Assembly (NCBI RefSeq): GCF_003583935.1
Contig: NZ_QYRN01000004.1
Span: 1 to 64,000, forward strand
Source of the DNA: Aureimonas flava
GTDB taxonomy: Bacteria; Pseudomonadota; Alphaproteobacteria; Rhizobiales; Rhizobiaceae
Direction of reading: 5' to 3'
Length of the DNA stretch: 64,000 nucleotides
Of this stretch, positions 15,412 through 24,626 are shown one piece after another; position 1 is the stretch's first letter, and each line of letters begins with the position of its first letter. A program made the position numbers and the translations under genes. Under the pieces are notes generated by a model. The model saw only the letters and a list, made by a program, of their open reading frames with translations, had not been told where the DNA came from and ran no database searches.

Positions 15412-16263
15412 ATGTCGCGATCGCCCCGCCTGTCCCTGCCGCTGCTGATGCCCCAGCAGGCCCAGCGCCACCTGACCCTGAACGACGCGTTCCGCCTTCT
15501 GGACGTGCTGGTTCAGACCGCCGTCGTGTCGGCCGAGCGGTCCGACGAGCCGGACGCCGGCGAGGAGGGACAGCTCTTCATCCTGCCGCCCGGTGCCACC
15601 GGTGCGCGCTGGAGCGAAATGGAGACGGGGTCGCTCGCGCTGTTCGATAACGGCGGCTTCGTGGAGATCAGGCCCGTGGCGGGGCAGCTCGCCTATGTGA
15701 CGGACCGCCGGTCGCTCCTGCTCTTCGACGGCGCGGCGTGGGGCGAGGGGCCGTTCGCGCGCGACGAGTGGCCGGCGATCGGCGTCAATGCCGCGCCTTC
15801 GACGGGCAACCGGCTGACGGTCGCCGCCGACGCCGAGCTGCTGACCCACGACGCACGCACGCCCGGCTCCGGCGACGCGCGCAAGATCGTCAACAAGCAG
15901 GCGACCGCGCGCGTCGCCTCCGTCCTGTTCCAGACCGCTTTCTCGGGTCGCGCCGAGATCGGCCTTCTCGGCGAAGACCGCTTCGCCGTCCGCGTCTCGG
16001 CGGACGGGGAGACCTTCCGCACCGCGCTCAAGGCGGACCCCGCCAGCGGCCACCTGTCCGTGGCGCGGGAGGCGTCGCCCGCCTGCGCGCTCGACGTCGG
16101 TGGCGCGGTGCGCGTCACGGCCTATCCCAAGGCGGCGCTGCCGCCCGCCGGCAACGGCTCCGGGCAGATCGTCCTCGTGGCGGACGAGGCGGGCGGCGCG
16201 GTGCTCGCCTTCAGCGACGGGGCGGCCTGGCGCCGGGTGACGGATCGCGCCATCGTGACCTGA
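15412..16263 (+). CDS. DUF2793 domain protein (GTA/phage-associated)
   Basis: A 283-residue protein with the DUF2793 signature at its N-terminus (LSLPLLMPQQAQRHLTLNDA, then LRLLDVLVQ-like RLLDVLVQTAVVS and GQLFILPPGATG). The C-terminal half repeats short beta motifs (GLLGEDRFAVRVSADGE, AALPPAGNGSGQIV) common in phage tail-spike or head-fibre proteins. DUF2793 proteins often accompany alphaproteobacterial gene transfer agents. Here the gene stands alone, 27 kb from the GTA cluster, so it may be a dispersed GTA component. That role is inference. Start at 15412 with GGAG upstream. Confidence 0.75.
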   Translation: MSRSPRLSLPLLMPQQAQRHLTLNDAFRLLDVLVQTAVVSAERSDEPDAGEEGQLFILPPGATGARWSEMETGSLALFDNGGFVEIRPVAGQLAYVTDRRSLLLFDGAAWGEGPFARDEWPAIGVNAAPSTGNRLTVAADAELLTHDARTPGSGDARKIVNKQATARVASVLFQTAFSGRAEIGLLGEDRFAVRVSADGETFRTALKADPASGHLSVAREASPACALDVGGAVRVTAYPKAALPPAGNGSGQIVLVADEAGGAVLAFSDGAAWRRVTDRAIVT

Positions 16264-16370
16264 AGCGAGCGATCGGGGCTCGCCCGCCAGCTTGGCGCCG
16301 GGCAAGGCATGCCACAGCCTTTGCATGGCGGCACGCGAGTCGCCGCCGGTAGGCTTTGGAGACGCGTACG

Positions 16371-17504
16371 ATGTCGATTTGGGCGATCGGGTTGATGACC
16401 GGAACGGTGCTCGACGGAAACGTCGACATCGCCATGCTCTGCACGGACGGCGAGACGATCCACGAGTTCGGGCCGACGCTGCTGGCGCCCTATCCCAAGG
16501 ACATCCGGCCGTTGCTCAAGGAAACCCTGGCCGCCGCCGCCCGATGGAACTTCGAGGGCCCGGAGCCCGCCGTGTTCGAGACCGCCGAGGAGGCGCTGAC
16601 GGTGGCGCAGTCCGACGCCGTCGCCGCCTTCCTGGAGGACGAGGGACTGCCCAGCATCGACTGCGGCGTGGTCGGCTTCCACGGGCAGACGGTTCTGCAC
16701 CGCGCGCCGACGCCGACCCGCCCCGGCGCCACCCGCCAGCTCGGCGACGGCGAGGAGATGGCGCGCCGGCTCGGCATCACCGTGGTCTACGATTTCCGCA
16801 GCCGCGACGTCGCGGCGGGCGGCCAGGGCGCGCCGCTGGCGCCGATCTACCACAAGGCGCTTCTGGCGCGGATCGGGGCGGGCGAGGACACGGCGTTCCT
16901 GAACCTTGGCGGCGTCGCCAACATCACCTGGGTCTCGGCGGACGGCGAGATGCACGCCTTCGACACCGGCCCGGCCAACGCGCCGCTCAACGACTGGGTC
17001 CACGTCCACGCCAAGCGCGACATGGACCGCGACGGGCTCCTGGCCGCCGCCGGTCGGGTGGACGAGGCGCGGCTGGCGAAGCTCCTGGAGCATCCCTATC
17101 TCGCGGCGCCCTATCCGAAGTCGCTCGACCGCAACGACTTCACGGCGCGCATGGCCGAGGGCCTGTCGCTGGAGGACGGCGCGGCGCTGCTGACCGCCTT
17201 CACCGCCGCGGCGGTGGGCCGGGCCCTGGATCTCCTGCCGCGCCGGCCCCGGCGTCTGGTGGTCGGCGGCGGCGGCCGGCGCAACCCGGTTCTGATGCGC
17301 GCCATCGCCGAGCGCGCGGGCGTCGAGGCGGTGGATGCCGACGCGCTCGGCCTGCGCGGCGACGCGATCGAGGCGGAATGCTTCGCCTTCCTGGCGGTGC
17401 GGGTGCTGCGCGGACTGCCGATCAGCTTCCCCTCGACCACCGGCGCGCCGGAACCGCTCACGGGCGGCCGCATCGCCCGCGCGAACCGACCCGCGACGGC
17501 CTGA
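16371..17504 (+). CDS. anmK: Anhydro-N-acetylmuramic acid kinase
   Basis: A 377-residue AnmK-family kinase. It phosphorylates and opens 1,6-anhydro-MurNAc during peptidoglycan recycling. N-terminal [18 protein letters not shown] is the phosphate-binding loop region of the family (often GLMSGTSLDG; here T and V replace the usual Ser residues). Also visible are [22 protein letters not shown], the substrate region [13 protein letters not shown], and a C-terminal [16 protein letters not shown] at 16371 follows GGAG; an in-frame TTG at 16356 is less likely. It stands alone on the plus strand. Confidence 0.93.
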   Translation: MSIWAIGLMTGTVLDGNVDIAMLCTDGETIHEFGPTLLAPYPKDIRPLLKETLAAAARWNFEGPEPAVFETAEEALTVAQSDAVAAFLEDEGLPSIDCGVVGFHGQTVLHRAPTPTRPGATRQLGDGEEMARRLGITVVYDFRSRDVAAGGQGAPLAPIYHKALLARIGAGEDTAFLNLGGVANITWVSADGEMHAFDTGPANAPLNDWVHVHAKRDMDRDGLLAAAGRVDEARLAKLLEHPYLAAPYPKSLDRNDFTARMAEGLSLEDGAALLTAFTAAAVGRALDLLPRRPRRLVVGGGGRRNPVLMRAIAERAGVEAVDADALGLRGDAIEAECFAFLAVRVLRGLPISFPSTTGAPEPLTGGRIARANRPATA

Positions 17505-17597
17505 CGCGCCGGAAAAGCAAAGCCGCCTTCCTTTCCGCGCATCCAAGCCGCTCCAACTGCGTTCCAGAATTGGAAACGTTACAGAGAGTGGACGCCC

Positions 17598-18101
17598 ATG
17601 CGACTCAAGGTCAACGGATCGGAGCACGATCTCGATGCGGATATCCGCACGTCGCTGCTCGACGCCCTGCGCGATCACCTCGCGCTGACCGGATCCAAGA
17701 AGGGCTGCGACCACGGCCAGTGCGGCGCCTGTACCGTGCTCGTCAACGGGCGCCGCGTGAACGCGTGCCTGACGTTGGCCGTGATGCACGAGGGCGACGA
17801 GATCACTACGATCGAGGGGCTCGGCGCCCCCGGCCACCTCCACCCGATGCAGGAAAGCTTCCTCCATCACGACGGCTACCAGTGCGGCTACTGCACGCCG
17901 GGACAGATCGTCTCGGCCGTCGGCATGCTGGGCGAGGCGCGCGACAATTGGCCGAGCCACGCTTCGGAGTCGCTGGACGGGCAGGTCGAGCTCACCGACG
18001 CCGAGATCTCCGAGCGCATGAGCGGAAACCTGTGCCGCTGCTCGGCCTATCCCAACATCGTGGACGCCATCCGCGACGCCAGCGGAAAGGGCGCGGCATG
18101 A
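17598..18101 (+). CDS. paoA: Aldehyde/xanthine dehydrogenase [2Fe-2S] subunit
   Basis: A 167-residue iron-sulfur subunit of a three-subunit molybdenum hydroxylase. Plant-type cluster ligands are C37, C42, C45 and C57 (GCDHGQCGACTVLVNG). The second cluster uses C96, C99, C146 and C148 (QCGYCTPGQ and GNLCRCSAYP). Unlike E. coli PaoA it has no Tat signal peptide, so the complex should be cytoplasmic. Electrons pass from the Mo site through these clusters to FAD. It overlaps the next gene by ATGA. No PaoD/XdhC maturation factor is nearby. Confidence 0.92.
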   Translation: MRLKVNGSEHDLDADIRTSLLDALRDHLALTGSKKGCDHGQCGACTVLVNGRRVNACLTLAVMHEGDEITTIEGLGAPGHLHPMQESFLHHDGYQCGYCTPGQIVSAVGMLGEARDNWPSHASESLDGQVELTDAEISERMSGNLCRCSAYPNIVDAIRDASGKGAA

Positions 18102-19081
18102 AGACCTTCGACTATCAGCGCGCCACGAGCGCCGGCGAGGCGGCGGCCGTTGCGGCCGACGCGGCGACGAAGTTCATCGCCGGCGGCACCAACCTCCTGG
18201 ACCTGATGAAGCTCCAGGTCGAGACGCCGAGCCGGCTGGTGGACATCACCCGCCTGCCGCTGAAGACGATCGAGGCGGACGGGGAAGGCCTGCGGATCGG
18301 GGCGCTGGTCAGCAACAGCGACCTTGCTGCCGACGAGCGGATCCGGCGCGACTACGCCGTGCTCGCCCGCGCGCTGCTGTCCGGCGCCTCGGGCCAGCTC
18401 CGCAACAAGGCGACCACCGGCGGCAATCTCCTCCAGCGCACGCGCTGCGGCTACTTCTACGAGACCAGCGCCCGCTGCAACAAGCGCGAGCCGGGCTCGG
18501 GTTGCGACGGGCGCGACGGCTTCAACCGCATCCTCGCGATCCTCGGCACGTCGGACCATTGCATCGCGACGCACCCGTCCGACATGGCGGTGGCCATGCG
18601 CCTTCTGGACGCCGAGGTGCTCACCCTCAAGGCCGACGGCACCGAGCGCGCCATCCCGATCGCCGAGCTACACCGGCTGCCCGGCAAGACGCCGCATGTC
18701 GAGACGGTGCTGGAGGCGGGCGAGCTGATCACGGCGATCCGCCTGCCGGCCCCGCTTGCGGGGCGCCACCTCTATCGCAAGGTGCGCGACCGGGCGTCCT
18801 ACGCCTTCGCTCTGTTCTCCGTCGCCGCCGTGGTGCGGATGGCGGAAGGGCGCATGGCCGACGTGCGGCTCGCCTTCGGCGGCATCGGCACCGTGCCTTG
18901 GCGCAACCGGGGCGTGGAGGAGATCCTCCTCGGCGAGGAGCCGGGCGAGGTGGTGTTCGCGCGCGCCGCGGACCTCCTGCTCTCGGACGCGCAGGGCTTC
19001 GGCGACAACGACTTCAAGATCGACCTGGTGCGCCGGACGCTTCCGGCGGTGCTGGCGGACGCCGCGCGCGGAGGGGCATGA
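18098..19081 (+). CDS. paoB: Aldehyde/xanthine dehydrogenase FAD-binding subunit
   Basis: A 327-residue FAD subunit of the CO-dehydrogenase/xanthine dehydrogenase medium-chain family. FAD motifs are KFIAGGTNLLDLMKL and the TTGGNLLQRTRC region. The cysteine-rich insert (RCGYFYETSARCNKREPGSG, then CDGRDG) is the extra [4Fe-4S] cluster typical of PaoB/YagS. Its presence separates this enzyme from ordinary XdhA/B. Both ends are coupled to neighbours (ATGA at 18098, stop shared at 19081). Substrate is unknown; aromatic aldehydes are usual for this subfamily. Confidence 0.92.
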   Translation: MKTFDYQRATSAGEAAAVAADAATKFIAGGTNLLDLMKLQVETPSRLVDITRLPLKTIEADGEGLRIGALVSNSDLAADERIRRDYAVLARALLSGASGQLRNKATTGGNLLQRTRCGYFYETSARCNKREPGSGCDGRDGFNRILAILGTSDHCIATHPSDMAVAMRLLDAEVLTLKADGTERAIPIAELHRLPGKTPHVETVLEAGELITAIRLPAPLAGRHLYRKVRDRASYAFALFSVAAVVRMAEGRMADVRLAFGGIGTVPWRNRGVEEILLGEEPGEVVFARAADLLLSDAQGFGDNDFKIDLVRRTLPAVLADAARGGA

Positions 19082-21324
19082 TGGATACGACCAACAGCTT
19101 CAAGATGGACGAGCCGGTGGGCGAGACCCGCCTCGATCGCGGCGTCCAGGATGTGATCGGCAAGGGCGTCGACCGCTTCGAGGGACCGCTCAAGGTCTCC
19201 GGCCGCGCGCCCTATGCCTACGAGAACCTTCCGGGCGAGAAGGTGGCCTACGGCTTCATGGTGCTGAGCACCGTCGGCTCGGGCAAGGTGTTGTCGATCG
19301 ACACGATGCAGGCCCGTTCGACGGCGGGCGTCCTTACCGTCGTCCTGGACAAGCGCAGCCCGCGCGCCGCCGCCGACCCCAACGACCCGGCGCCCAAGAC
19401 CGCCGACGGCGCGGTGACGCACTACGGCCAGCCGCTCTGCCTCGTGGTCGCCGAAAGCTTCGAGGTGGCACGCGACGCTGCGAAGCTCGTGGTGGTCGAA
19501 TACGACACGGAGGAGGGGCGGTACGACCCGCTCGCGCTGCAGGGCGAGGCATATGTGCCGCCGCCCGGCGCCATGCCGGCCGAGACGAAGAAGGGCGATT
19601 TCGAGGCTGCCTTCGCACAGGCGGCCGTGACGCTCGACGTGACCTACACCACGCCCAGCCAAAGCCATTCGGCGATGGAGCCGCATGCGGCGGTGGCGCG
19701 CTGGGAGGGCAAGAAGCTCAAGCTCTACGGCTGCTACCAGCTCGTCTCCACCAATGTCGGCCAGCTCGCGAAGGCGCTCGGCATCTCCAAGTCGGACATC
19801 GAGATCGTCGCGCCCTTCATCGGCGGCGGCTTCGGCGGCAAGCTGGGCATCGGGCCGGAGGCGGTGTTCGCGGCGATCGCGGCCCAGGAGACCGGCCGTC
19901 CGGTGAAGATCGCGCTGACGCGCCAACAGGTGTTCCAGACCACCTCGCGCCGGTCCGACACGATCCAGCGCGTCCGCCTCGGCGCCACCACCGACGGCGT
20001 CATCACCGCGATCGGCCACGACACCACCACCAGCAACACGCCGGGCGACGAGTTCTTCGAGCCGGCCGGGATCTCCACGGTGTTCCTCTATGCCGGCGAG
20101 AACCGGCGCATCACCCATCGGAAGACCGACGTGAACATCCTCCTGTCCTCGTCCATGCGCGCGCCGGGCGAGGCGGTGGGCATGCTGGCGCTGGAGAACG
20201 CGATGGACGAGATGGCCGAGAAGCTCGGCCTCGACCCGATCGAGTTCCGCCGGCGCAACGAGCCGGATGCCGATCCGCAGGAGGGCCTGCCGTTTTCCTC
20301 GCGCAAGCTCGTGGAGTGCATGGACGAAGGTGCGAGACGCTTCGGCTGGGACCGGCGCAACGAGCGGCCCGGCACCCGCCGCGAGGGCGAGTGGCTGATC
20401 GGCATCGGCATGTCCACCGCCTCGCGCAAGAACCTGCTCCAGCAGTCCTCGGCGAAGGTGACGCTGTCGGCGGACGGCGAGGCGCAGGTCGAGACCAACA
20501 TGACCGACATCGGCACCGGCACCTACACGATCCTCCAGCAGATCGCGGCCGAGATGCTGGGCCTTCCGCTCGATCGGGTCACGGTGCGCCTCGGCCATTC
20601 GGGCGACCCGGACGCGCCGGGCTCGGGCGGCTCGTGGGGTGCCAACTCCGCGGGCTCGTCGGTGTTCGTCGCCTGCGAGGGCATCGTGGAGGCGATCGCC
20701 AAGAAGCTGAAGGTGAAGCCGGACGAGCTGACGCTCAAGGACGGCACGGCGATCGCCGGCAATCGGCAGACGAGCTACGTCGAGCTCCTGGCCGGCGAGC
20801 CGATCGCCGTCACCGGCACGTTCAAGCCGGGCAAGGCGTTCCAGAACACCCATCAGGCGAGCTACGGGGCGCATTTCTGCGAAGTGGCCGTGAACGCCTA
20901 TACCGGCGAGACCCGGATCCGTCGCCTGCTCACGGTGGGCGCCGCCGGGCGCATCCTGAACGAGAAGACGGCGCGCTCGCAGTGCTTCGGCGGGCAGATC
21001 TTCGGCATCGGCACGGCGCTAACCGAGGAGCTGGTGGTCGACAAGCGTTCCGGCCTGATGGTCAACCACGACCTTGCCGAGTACCACGTGCCCGTGAACG
21101 CCGACGTGCCGCAGCTCGAGGTGGTGTTCCTGGAGGAGCGCGACCATGCCGCCAGCCCGCTTGCGGGCAAGGGCATCGGCGAGCTGGCGATCAGCGGCGT
21201 CGGGGCGGCGGTGACCAACGCCATCTACAACGCCTGCGGCGTGCGGGTGCGCGACTATCCGATGACGCTGGACAAGGTGCTGCGCGGCATGCCGCGCCAG
21301 AGCGTGGCGCAGGCGGCCGAATAA
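19081..21324 (+). CDS. paoC: Aldehyde/xanthine dehydrogenase molybdenum-binding subunit
   Basis: A 747-residue catalytic subunit that binds the molybdopterin cofactor (cytosine dinucleotide in PaoC). Family signatures are FIGGGFGGKLG, RAPGEAVGMLALENAMDE, and a C-terminal KGIGELAISGVG whose Glu (E701) matches the catalytic base. ATGATG at 19078-19083 offers two starts. I favour 19081 because GGAGG then has a 6-bp spacing. It closes the paoABC operon. A molybdate uptake operon lies 2.5 kb downstream. Confidence 0.93.
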   Translation: MDTTNSFKMDEPVGETRLDRGVQDVIGKGVDRFEGPLKVSGRAPYAYENLPGEKVAYGFMVLSTVGSGKVLSIDTMQARSTAGVLTVVLDKRSPRAAADPNDPAPKTADGAVTHYGQPLCLVVAESFEVARDAAKLVVVEYDTEEGRYDPLALQGEAYVPPPGAMPAETKKGDFEAAFAQAAVTLDVTYTTPSQSHSAMEPHAAVARWEGKKLKLYGCYQLVSTNVGQLAKALGISKSDIEIVAPFIGGGFGGKLGIGPEAVFAAIAAQETGRPVKIALTRQQVFQTTSRRSDTIQRVRLGATTDGVITAIGHDTTTSNTPGDEFFEPAGISTVFLYAGENRRITHRKTDVNILLSSSMRAPGEAVGMLALENAMDEMAEKLGLDPIEFRRRNEPDADPQEGLPFSSRKLVECMDEGARRFGWDRRNERPGTRREGEWLIGIGMSTASRKNLLQQSSAKVTLSADGEAQVETNMTDIGTGTYTILQQIAAEMLGLPLDRVTVRLGHSGDPDAPGSGGSWGANSAGSSVFVACEGIVEAIAKKLKVKPDELTLKDGTAIAGNRQTSYVELLAGEPIAVTGTFKPGKAFQNTHQASYGAHFCEVAVNAYTGETRIRRLLTVGAAGRILNEKTARSQCFGGQIFGIGTALTEELVVDKRSGLMVNHDLAEYHVPVNADVPQLEVVFLEERDHAASPLAGKGIGELAISGVGAAVTNAIYNACGVRVRDYPMTLDKVLRGMPRQSVAQAAE

Positions 21325-21391
21325 GGCCGCCGATCGGGACGGGGGCGGCCGCGCGGCCGGGTCGGGTTGCGCGCCCGGTCCGTTCTCCGTG

Positions 21392-22357
21392 TCAGTCCCG
21401 CGCGAGCGGGCCGCCCGGCCAGACCGTGCTTTCGCGGCCGACGATCGCGCCGTATTCGCCGATCACGGCCGAGGCCATGCGGTGCCCCGCCTCGGCCGCG
21501 CGGTCCAGGGTGCCGCCCTTGAGGCGCACGGCCATGGCCGCGCCGTTGAAGCTGTCGCCGGCCGAGGTCGTGTCCACGATGCGTGGCGCCTTGCGGCCGG
21601 CGACCTCGCGCACATGACCGGGCTCGGCCACCACGGCCGGATCGCCGCCCGACTTCACGATCGCCGCCGAGGCGCCGAAGCCGAGGAGGCGTTCGGCGGC
21701 GGCGTGGGCGTCGCGGTCGCCGTACAGCGCCTGTTCGTCGTCGAGGCCCGGCATGGTGAGCGTGGCGGCCCCGTGCGCGGCGGCGATCGTGTCGCGCGCG
21801 GCCTCCACGCTTTCCCACAGCCGCGGGCGGTAGTTGCCGTCGAAGCCGACGATGCGCCCCGCCACCTTCATCTCACGCGCCAGCGCGAGGAGGCGCGCGC
21901 GGCCCTCGGGCGGCAGCACGGCCAGAGAAATGCCGGTGAAGTAGAGGGCGTCGAAGCCCGCCAGCGTCCGGGCGAGCGCATCTTCCTCGCCGTCGGTGAA
22001 CAGGCGGCGCGCGGCGGCTGCCGAGCGCCAGTAGGCGAAGGACCGCTCGCCCTGGGGATCGCGGCTGATGGCGTAGAGGCCAGTGGTCTCGCCGGGCGCG
22101 AGCCGCACATGGTCGGTCGCCACGCCCTCGGCCTCGATGAAGGCGGGGATCTCGCGCCCGAACGGATCGTCGCCGAGGCGCGTCACGTAGTGCACGGCGA
22201 GCGCGGCGTCGTCGCCCAGCGCGCGGCGGCAGTACACGGCGGCGTTCAGCGTGTCGCCGCCCACCGTCCGGTGCATCGTGCCGGGCGCCTCGCCGGGCTT
22301 CTCGTAGAGTTCGATCATGCATTCGCCGAGGAAGGCGACGCGCAGCGCATCGGCCAT
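21392..22357 (-). CDS. kdgK: PfkB-family sugar kinase, 2-keto-3-deoxygluconate kinase-like
   Basis: A 321-residue PfkB kinase. The N-terminal ALRVAFLGECMIELYEK with E in the second strand, and VGGDTLNAAVYCRRAL, match KDG kinases better than ribokinase. The PfkB signature 2 DTTSAGDSFNGAAMAVRL carries the catalytic Asp (AGD). KDG kinase makes KDPG for the Entner-Doudoroff pathway. ATG at 22357 shares its A with the stop of the upstream kinase (TGATG), so the two are a unit. Substrate is inferred; other keto-sugars are possible. Confidence 0.82.
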   Translation of the reverse strand: MADALRVAFLGECMIELYEKPGEAPGTMHRTVGGDTLNAAVYCRRALGDDAALAVHYVTRLGDDPFGREIPAFIEAEGVATDHVRLAPGETTGLYAISRDPQGERSFAYWRSAAAARRLFTDGEEDALARTLAGFDALYFTGISLAVLPPEGRARLLALAREMKVAGRIVGFDGNYRPRLWESVEAARDTIAAAHGAATLTMPGLDDEQALYGDRDAHAAAERLLGFGASAAIVKSGGDPAVVAEPGHVREVAGRKAPRIVDTTSAGDSFNGAAMAVRLKGGTLDRAAEAGHRMASAVIGEYGAIVGRESTVWPGGPLARD

Positions 22358-23280
22358 CAGTTCGCTCCGTCCAGGAAGGCATCGATGCGCCGCGCGTCCG
22401 GCATGGCGCCGCGCGCGCCGAACGACAGGCAGGCGAGCGAGGCGGCCGCCACCGCGCGGCGGACGGCGGTGGTCATGTCCAGTCCGGCGTCGAGGCCGGC
22501 GGCCAGCACGCCGCACAAGGTGTCACCCGCGCCCGTGGTGTCCACGGGCTCGATGCGCGGCGCGGCGAACCGCTCCACGTCGCCCTCGCGGCCGACCAGG
22601 ATCGCCCCGGCGCCGCCCAGCGTCGCCAGCACCGCGAGATCCGTCTCGGCGGCCACGGCGCGCGCCGTCTCCTCCGGCGCGCCGGACGGCAGGCCGAGAA
22701 TGCCCGCCGCCTCGTCGAGTTCGTGCTCGTTGACGATCAGGAGGTCCGTGGACCGCAGGAGATCCGCCACCCGATCCCGGGTGATGCCCTGGGGCACCGG
22801 CGCGAGGTTCAGAAGAACGCGTGCTCCCGCGTCTCGCCCCGCGCGCGCGGCCGCCACGGTTTCCTCGAAGGGCAGTTCCATCTGGAGCGCCAGGATGCCG
22901 GACCCGGAGCCCCATCCGCCGGCGAGCTGCGCGGCCGTCACGGCGCGGTTGGCGCCGCTGGCCACGGTGATCGCGTTCTCGCCGTCGGCGGCCACGGAGA
23001 TGAAGGCGCAGCCTGTCGGCTCGTCCAGCCGGGCGAGGCCCGCGACGTCGATGCCCTCGCGCGCCAGCGCGTCGGCCTCGCCCGTGCCGAAGGCGTCGCG
23101 CCCGACGGCCCCGACGAATCGCACCCGGCCGCCCGCGCGCGCGGCCGCCACGGCCTGGTTCGCGCCCTTGCCGCCCGAAAGCTGCTCGTAGCCCGGCGCC
23201 AGCACCGTTTCGCCCGGCCGCGCGATGGCCGCCACCCTGCAGACCAGGTCGACGTTCACCGACCCGAACACGACGATCAT
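22357..23280 (-). CDS. rbsK: Ribokinase
   Basis: A 307-residue PfkB-family kinase with the ribokinase N-terminus (MIVVFGSVNVDLVCRV), the substrate loop LSGGKGANQAVAAARAGG, TGCAFISVAADGENAITV and the catalytic DTTGAGDTLCGVLAAGL. It phosphorylates ribose (or a related pentose) for the pentose-phosphate pathway. The start at 23280 aligns with the family; a longer opening upstream has alien composition. It is followed directly by kdgK. No sugar transporter is adjacent, so the source of substrate is unknown. Confidence 0.88.
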   Translation of the reverse strand: MIVVFGSVNVDLVCRVAAIARPGETVLAPGYEQLSGGKGANQAVAAARAGGRVRFVGAVGRDAFGTGEADALAREGIDVAGLARLDEPTGCAFISVAADGENAITVASGANRAVTAAQLAGGWGSGSGILALQMELPFEETVAAARAGRDAGARVLLNLAPVPQGITRDRVADLLRSTDLLIVNEHELDEAAGILGLPSGAPEETARAVAAETDLAVLATLGGAGAILVGREGDVERFAAPRIEPVDTTGAGDTLCGVLAAGLDAGLDMTTAVRRAVAAASLACLSFGARGAMPDARRIDAFLDGAN

Positions 23281-23396
23281 GGCGTTTCCCCCCACCGGCT
23301 GATGCCACGCTCCGTAGCGAAGAGAGGAGGGGCGAACAAGCTCGCTCTCGGCGCCTCGCGGCTGGACAAGCGCGCGCCCGCCCTCGACAAGGGGGC

Positions 23397-23798
23397 ATGA
23401 CCGCCGACCGCCCTCCGTTCGACCTCGATCGCGTTCCACGCCTGCGCCTCGTGTTCGGCGAACGGCGGATCGTCGGGCCAGGGCGCGCCGACCTTCTGGA
23501 GGGCATTGCCGAGACCGGCTCCATCGCCGGGGCCGGTCGGCGCATGGGCATGAGCTACAAGCGCGCCTGGAGCCTGATCGAGGAGCTGAACGCGACCTTC
23601 GACGCGCCGCTCGTGGCGATGAGCCGGGGCGGCAGCGGGCATGGCGGCGCGGCGCTGACCGATCTCGGCAGCGAGGTGCTGGACCGCTATCGCCGCATGC
23701 AGCGGCTGAGCGACGCGGCCATCGCGGCCGACCTGGAGGCGCTGGCGCGACGGCTCGGCGCCGATGCGGCCGATGGCGATATGTCCGAACGGAAATAA
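23397..23798 (+). CDS. modE: ModE-like molybdate-responsive regulator (DNA-binding domain only)
   Basis: A 133-residue LysR-type winged-helix protein: LLEGIAETGSIAGAGRRMGM then SYKRAWSLIEELN, the ModE N-terminal signature. It lacks the C-terminal TOBE (molbindin) domains of E. coli ModE. Sensing may therefore come through the separate Mop protein encoded downstream, or the regulator may not bind molybdate itself. It sits upstream of modABC-mop in the same direction, and the inverted repeat at 23832-23859 is its likely operator. ModE-molybdate usually represses modABC. Confidence 0.88.
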   Translation: MTADRPPFDLDRVPRLRLVFGERRIVGPGRADLLEGIAETGSIAGAGRRMGMSYKRAWSLIEELNATFDAPLVAMSRGGSGHGGAALTDLGSEVLDRYRRMQRLSDAAIAADLEALARRLGADAADGDMSERK

Positions 23799-23831
23799 CG
23801 CTTGCCTGCCGGACGCCCCCTTGGCTAGCCT

Positions 23832-23859
23832 CCCGATATGTCGCTTCGGCCATATCGGG
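23832..23859. promoter_or_regulatory. Putative ModE operator upstream of modA
   Basis: CCCGATATG (23832-23840) and CATATCGGG (23851-23859) are perfect 9-bp inverted repeats with a 10-bp spacer, ending 8 bp before the modA start. The size and position fit a ModE box. A half-site copy, CGATATGTCC, lies at 23777-23786 within the end of modE. Confidence 0.65.
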
Positions 23860-23867
23860 GACCGTCC

Positions 23868-24623
23868 ATGATTCGCAGCCTTGCCCGCGTCCTTTCGCTC
23901 TCCGTCCTGGGCATCGCGCTCCTGCCCGCGGGCGCCTTCGCGGCCTCGACGCAGGTCGCCGTCGCCGCCAACTTCACCGACGCCGCCAAGGAGATCGCCC
24001 AGGCGTTCCAGACCAGGACCGGCGACGAGGCCGTCCTGTCCTTCGGCTCCACGGGCCAGATCTACACGCAGATCACGCAAGGCGCGCCCTACGAGGTCTT
24101 CCTGGCGGCCGACGACGTGCGTCCGAAGCGGGCGATCGACGACGGCTACGGCGTCGCCGGCAGCGCCTTCACCTACGCGATCGGCCAGCTCGTGCTCTAT
24201 TCCACGCAGGCCGGCAAGGTGACGGGCGAGGACACGCTGCGCTCGGGCGATTTCGCCAAGATCGCCATCGCCAACCCCGAGGCGGCCCCCTATGGCGCCG
24301 CCGCCGTGGAGACGATGAAGGAACTCGGCGTCTACGACATCCTCGCGCCCAAGATCGTGCAGGGCACCTCGATCGCGCAGGCCTACCAGTTCGTCCAGAC
24401 CGGCAACGCGGAGATCGGCTTCGTGGCTCTGGGCCAGGTGGTCAACGAGACGGGCGGCTCGCGCTGGGACGTTCCGCAGTCGCTCTACACGCCGATCCGT
24501 CAGGACGCGGTGCTCCTGAAGACGGGCGAGGACAGCGCGGCGGCCAAGGCCTTCGTGGAGTTCCTGCGCTCGCCGGAGGCGGTCGCGATCATCGAGAAGT
24601 ACGGCTATCGCGCGGGCGAATAA
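23868..24623 (+). CDS. modA: Molybdate ABC transporter substrate-binding protein
   Basis: A 251-residue periplasmic protein with a Sec signal (MIRSLARVLSLSVLGIALLP to AFAAS). The ModA fold shows VAVAANFTDAAKEIAQAFQT, VLSFGSTGQIYTQITQGAPY with the oxyanion-binding Ser, and FLAADDVRPKRAID. It captures molybdate (or tungstate) for ModBC. ATG at 23868 directly follows the operator; an upstream ATG at 23838 lies inside the inverted repeat and is unlikely. It leads modA-modB-modC-mop. Confidence 0.94.
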   Translation: MIRSLARVLSLSVLGIALLPAGAFAASTQVAVAANFTDAAKEIAQAFQTRTGDEAVLSFGSTGQIYTQITQGAPYEVFLAADDVRPKRAIDDGYGVAGSAFTYAIGQLVLYSTQAGKVTGEDTLRSGDFAKIAIANPEAAPYGAAAVETMKELGVYDILAPKIVQGTSIAQAYQFVQTGNAEIGFVALGQVVNETGGSRWDVPQSLYTPIRQDAVLLKTGEDSAAAKAFVEFLRSPEAVAIIEKYGYRAGE

Positions 24624-24626
24624 GGG

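Noticed and set aside
22357-23853. 498-aa version of ribokinase
   Set aside because: The extra N-terminus is antisense to modE and of shadow composition. The family start is at 23280.
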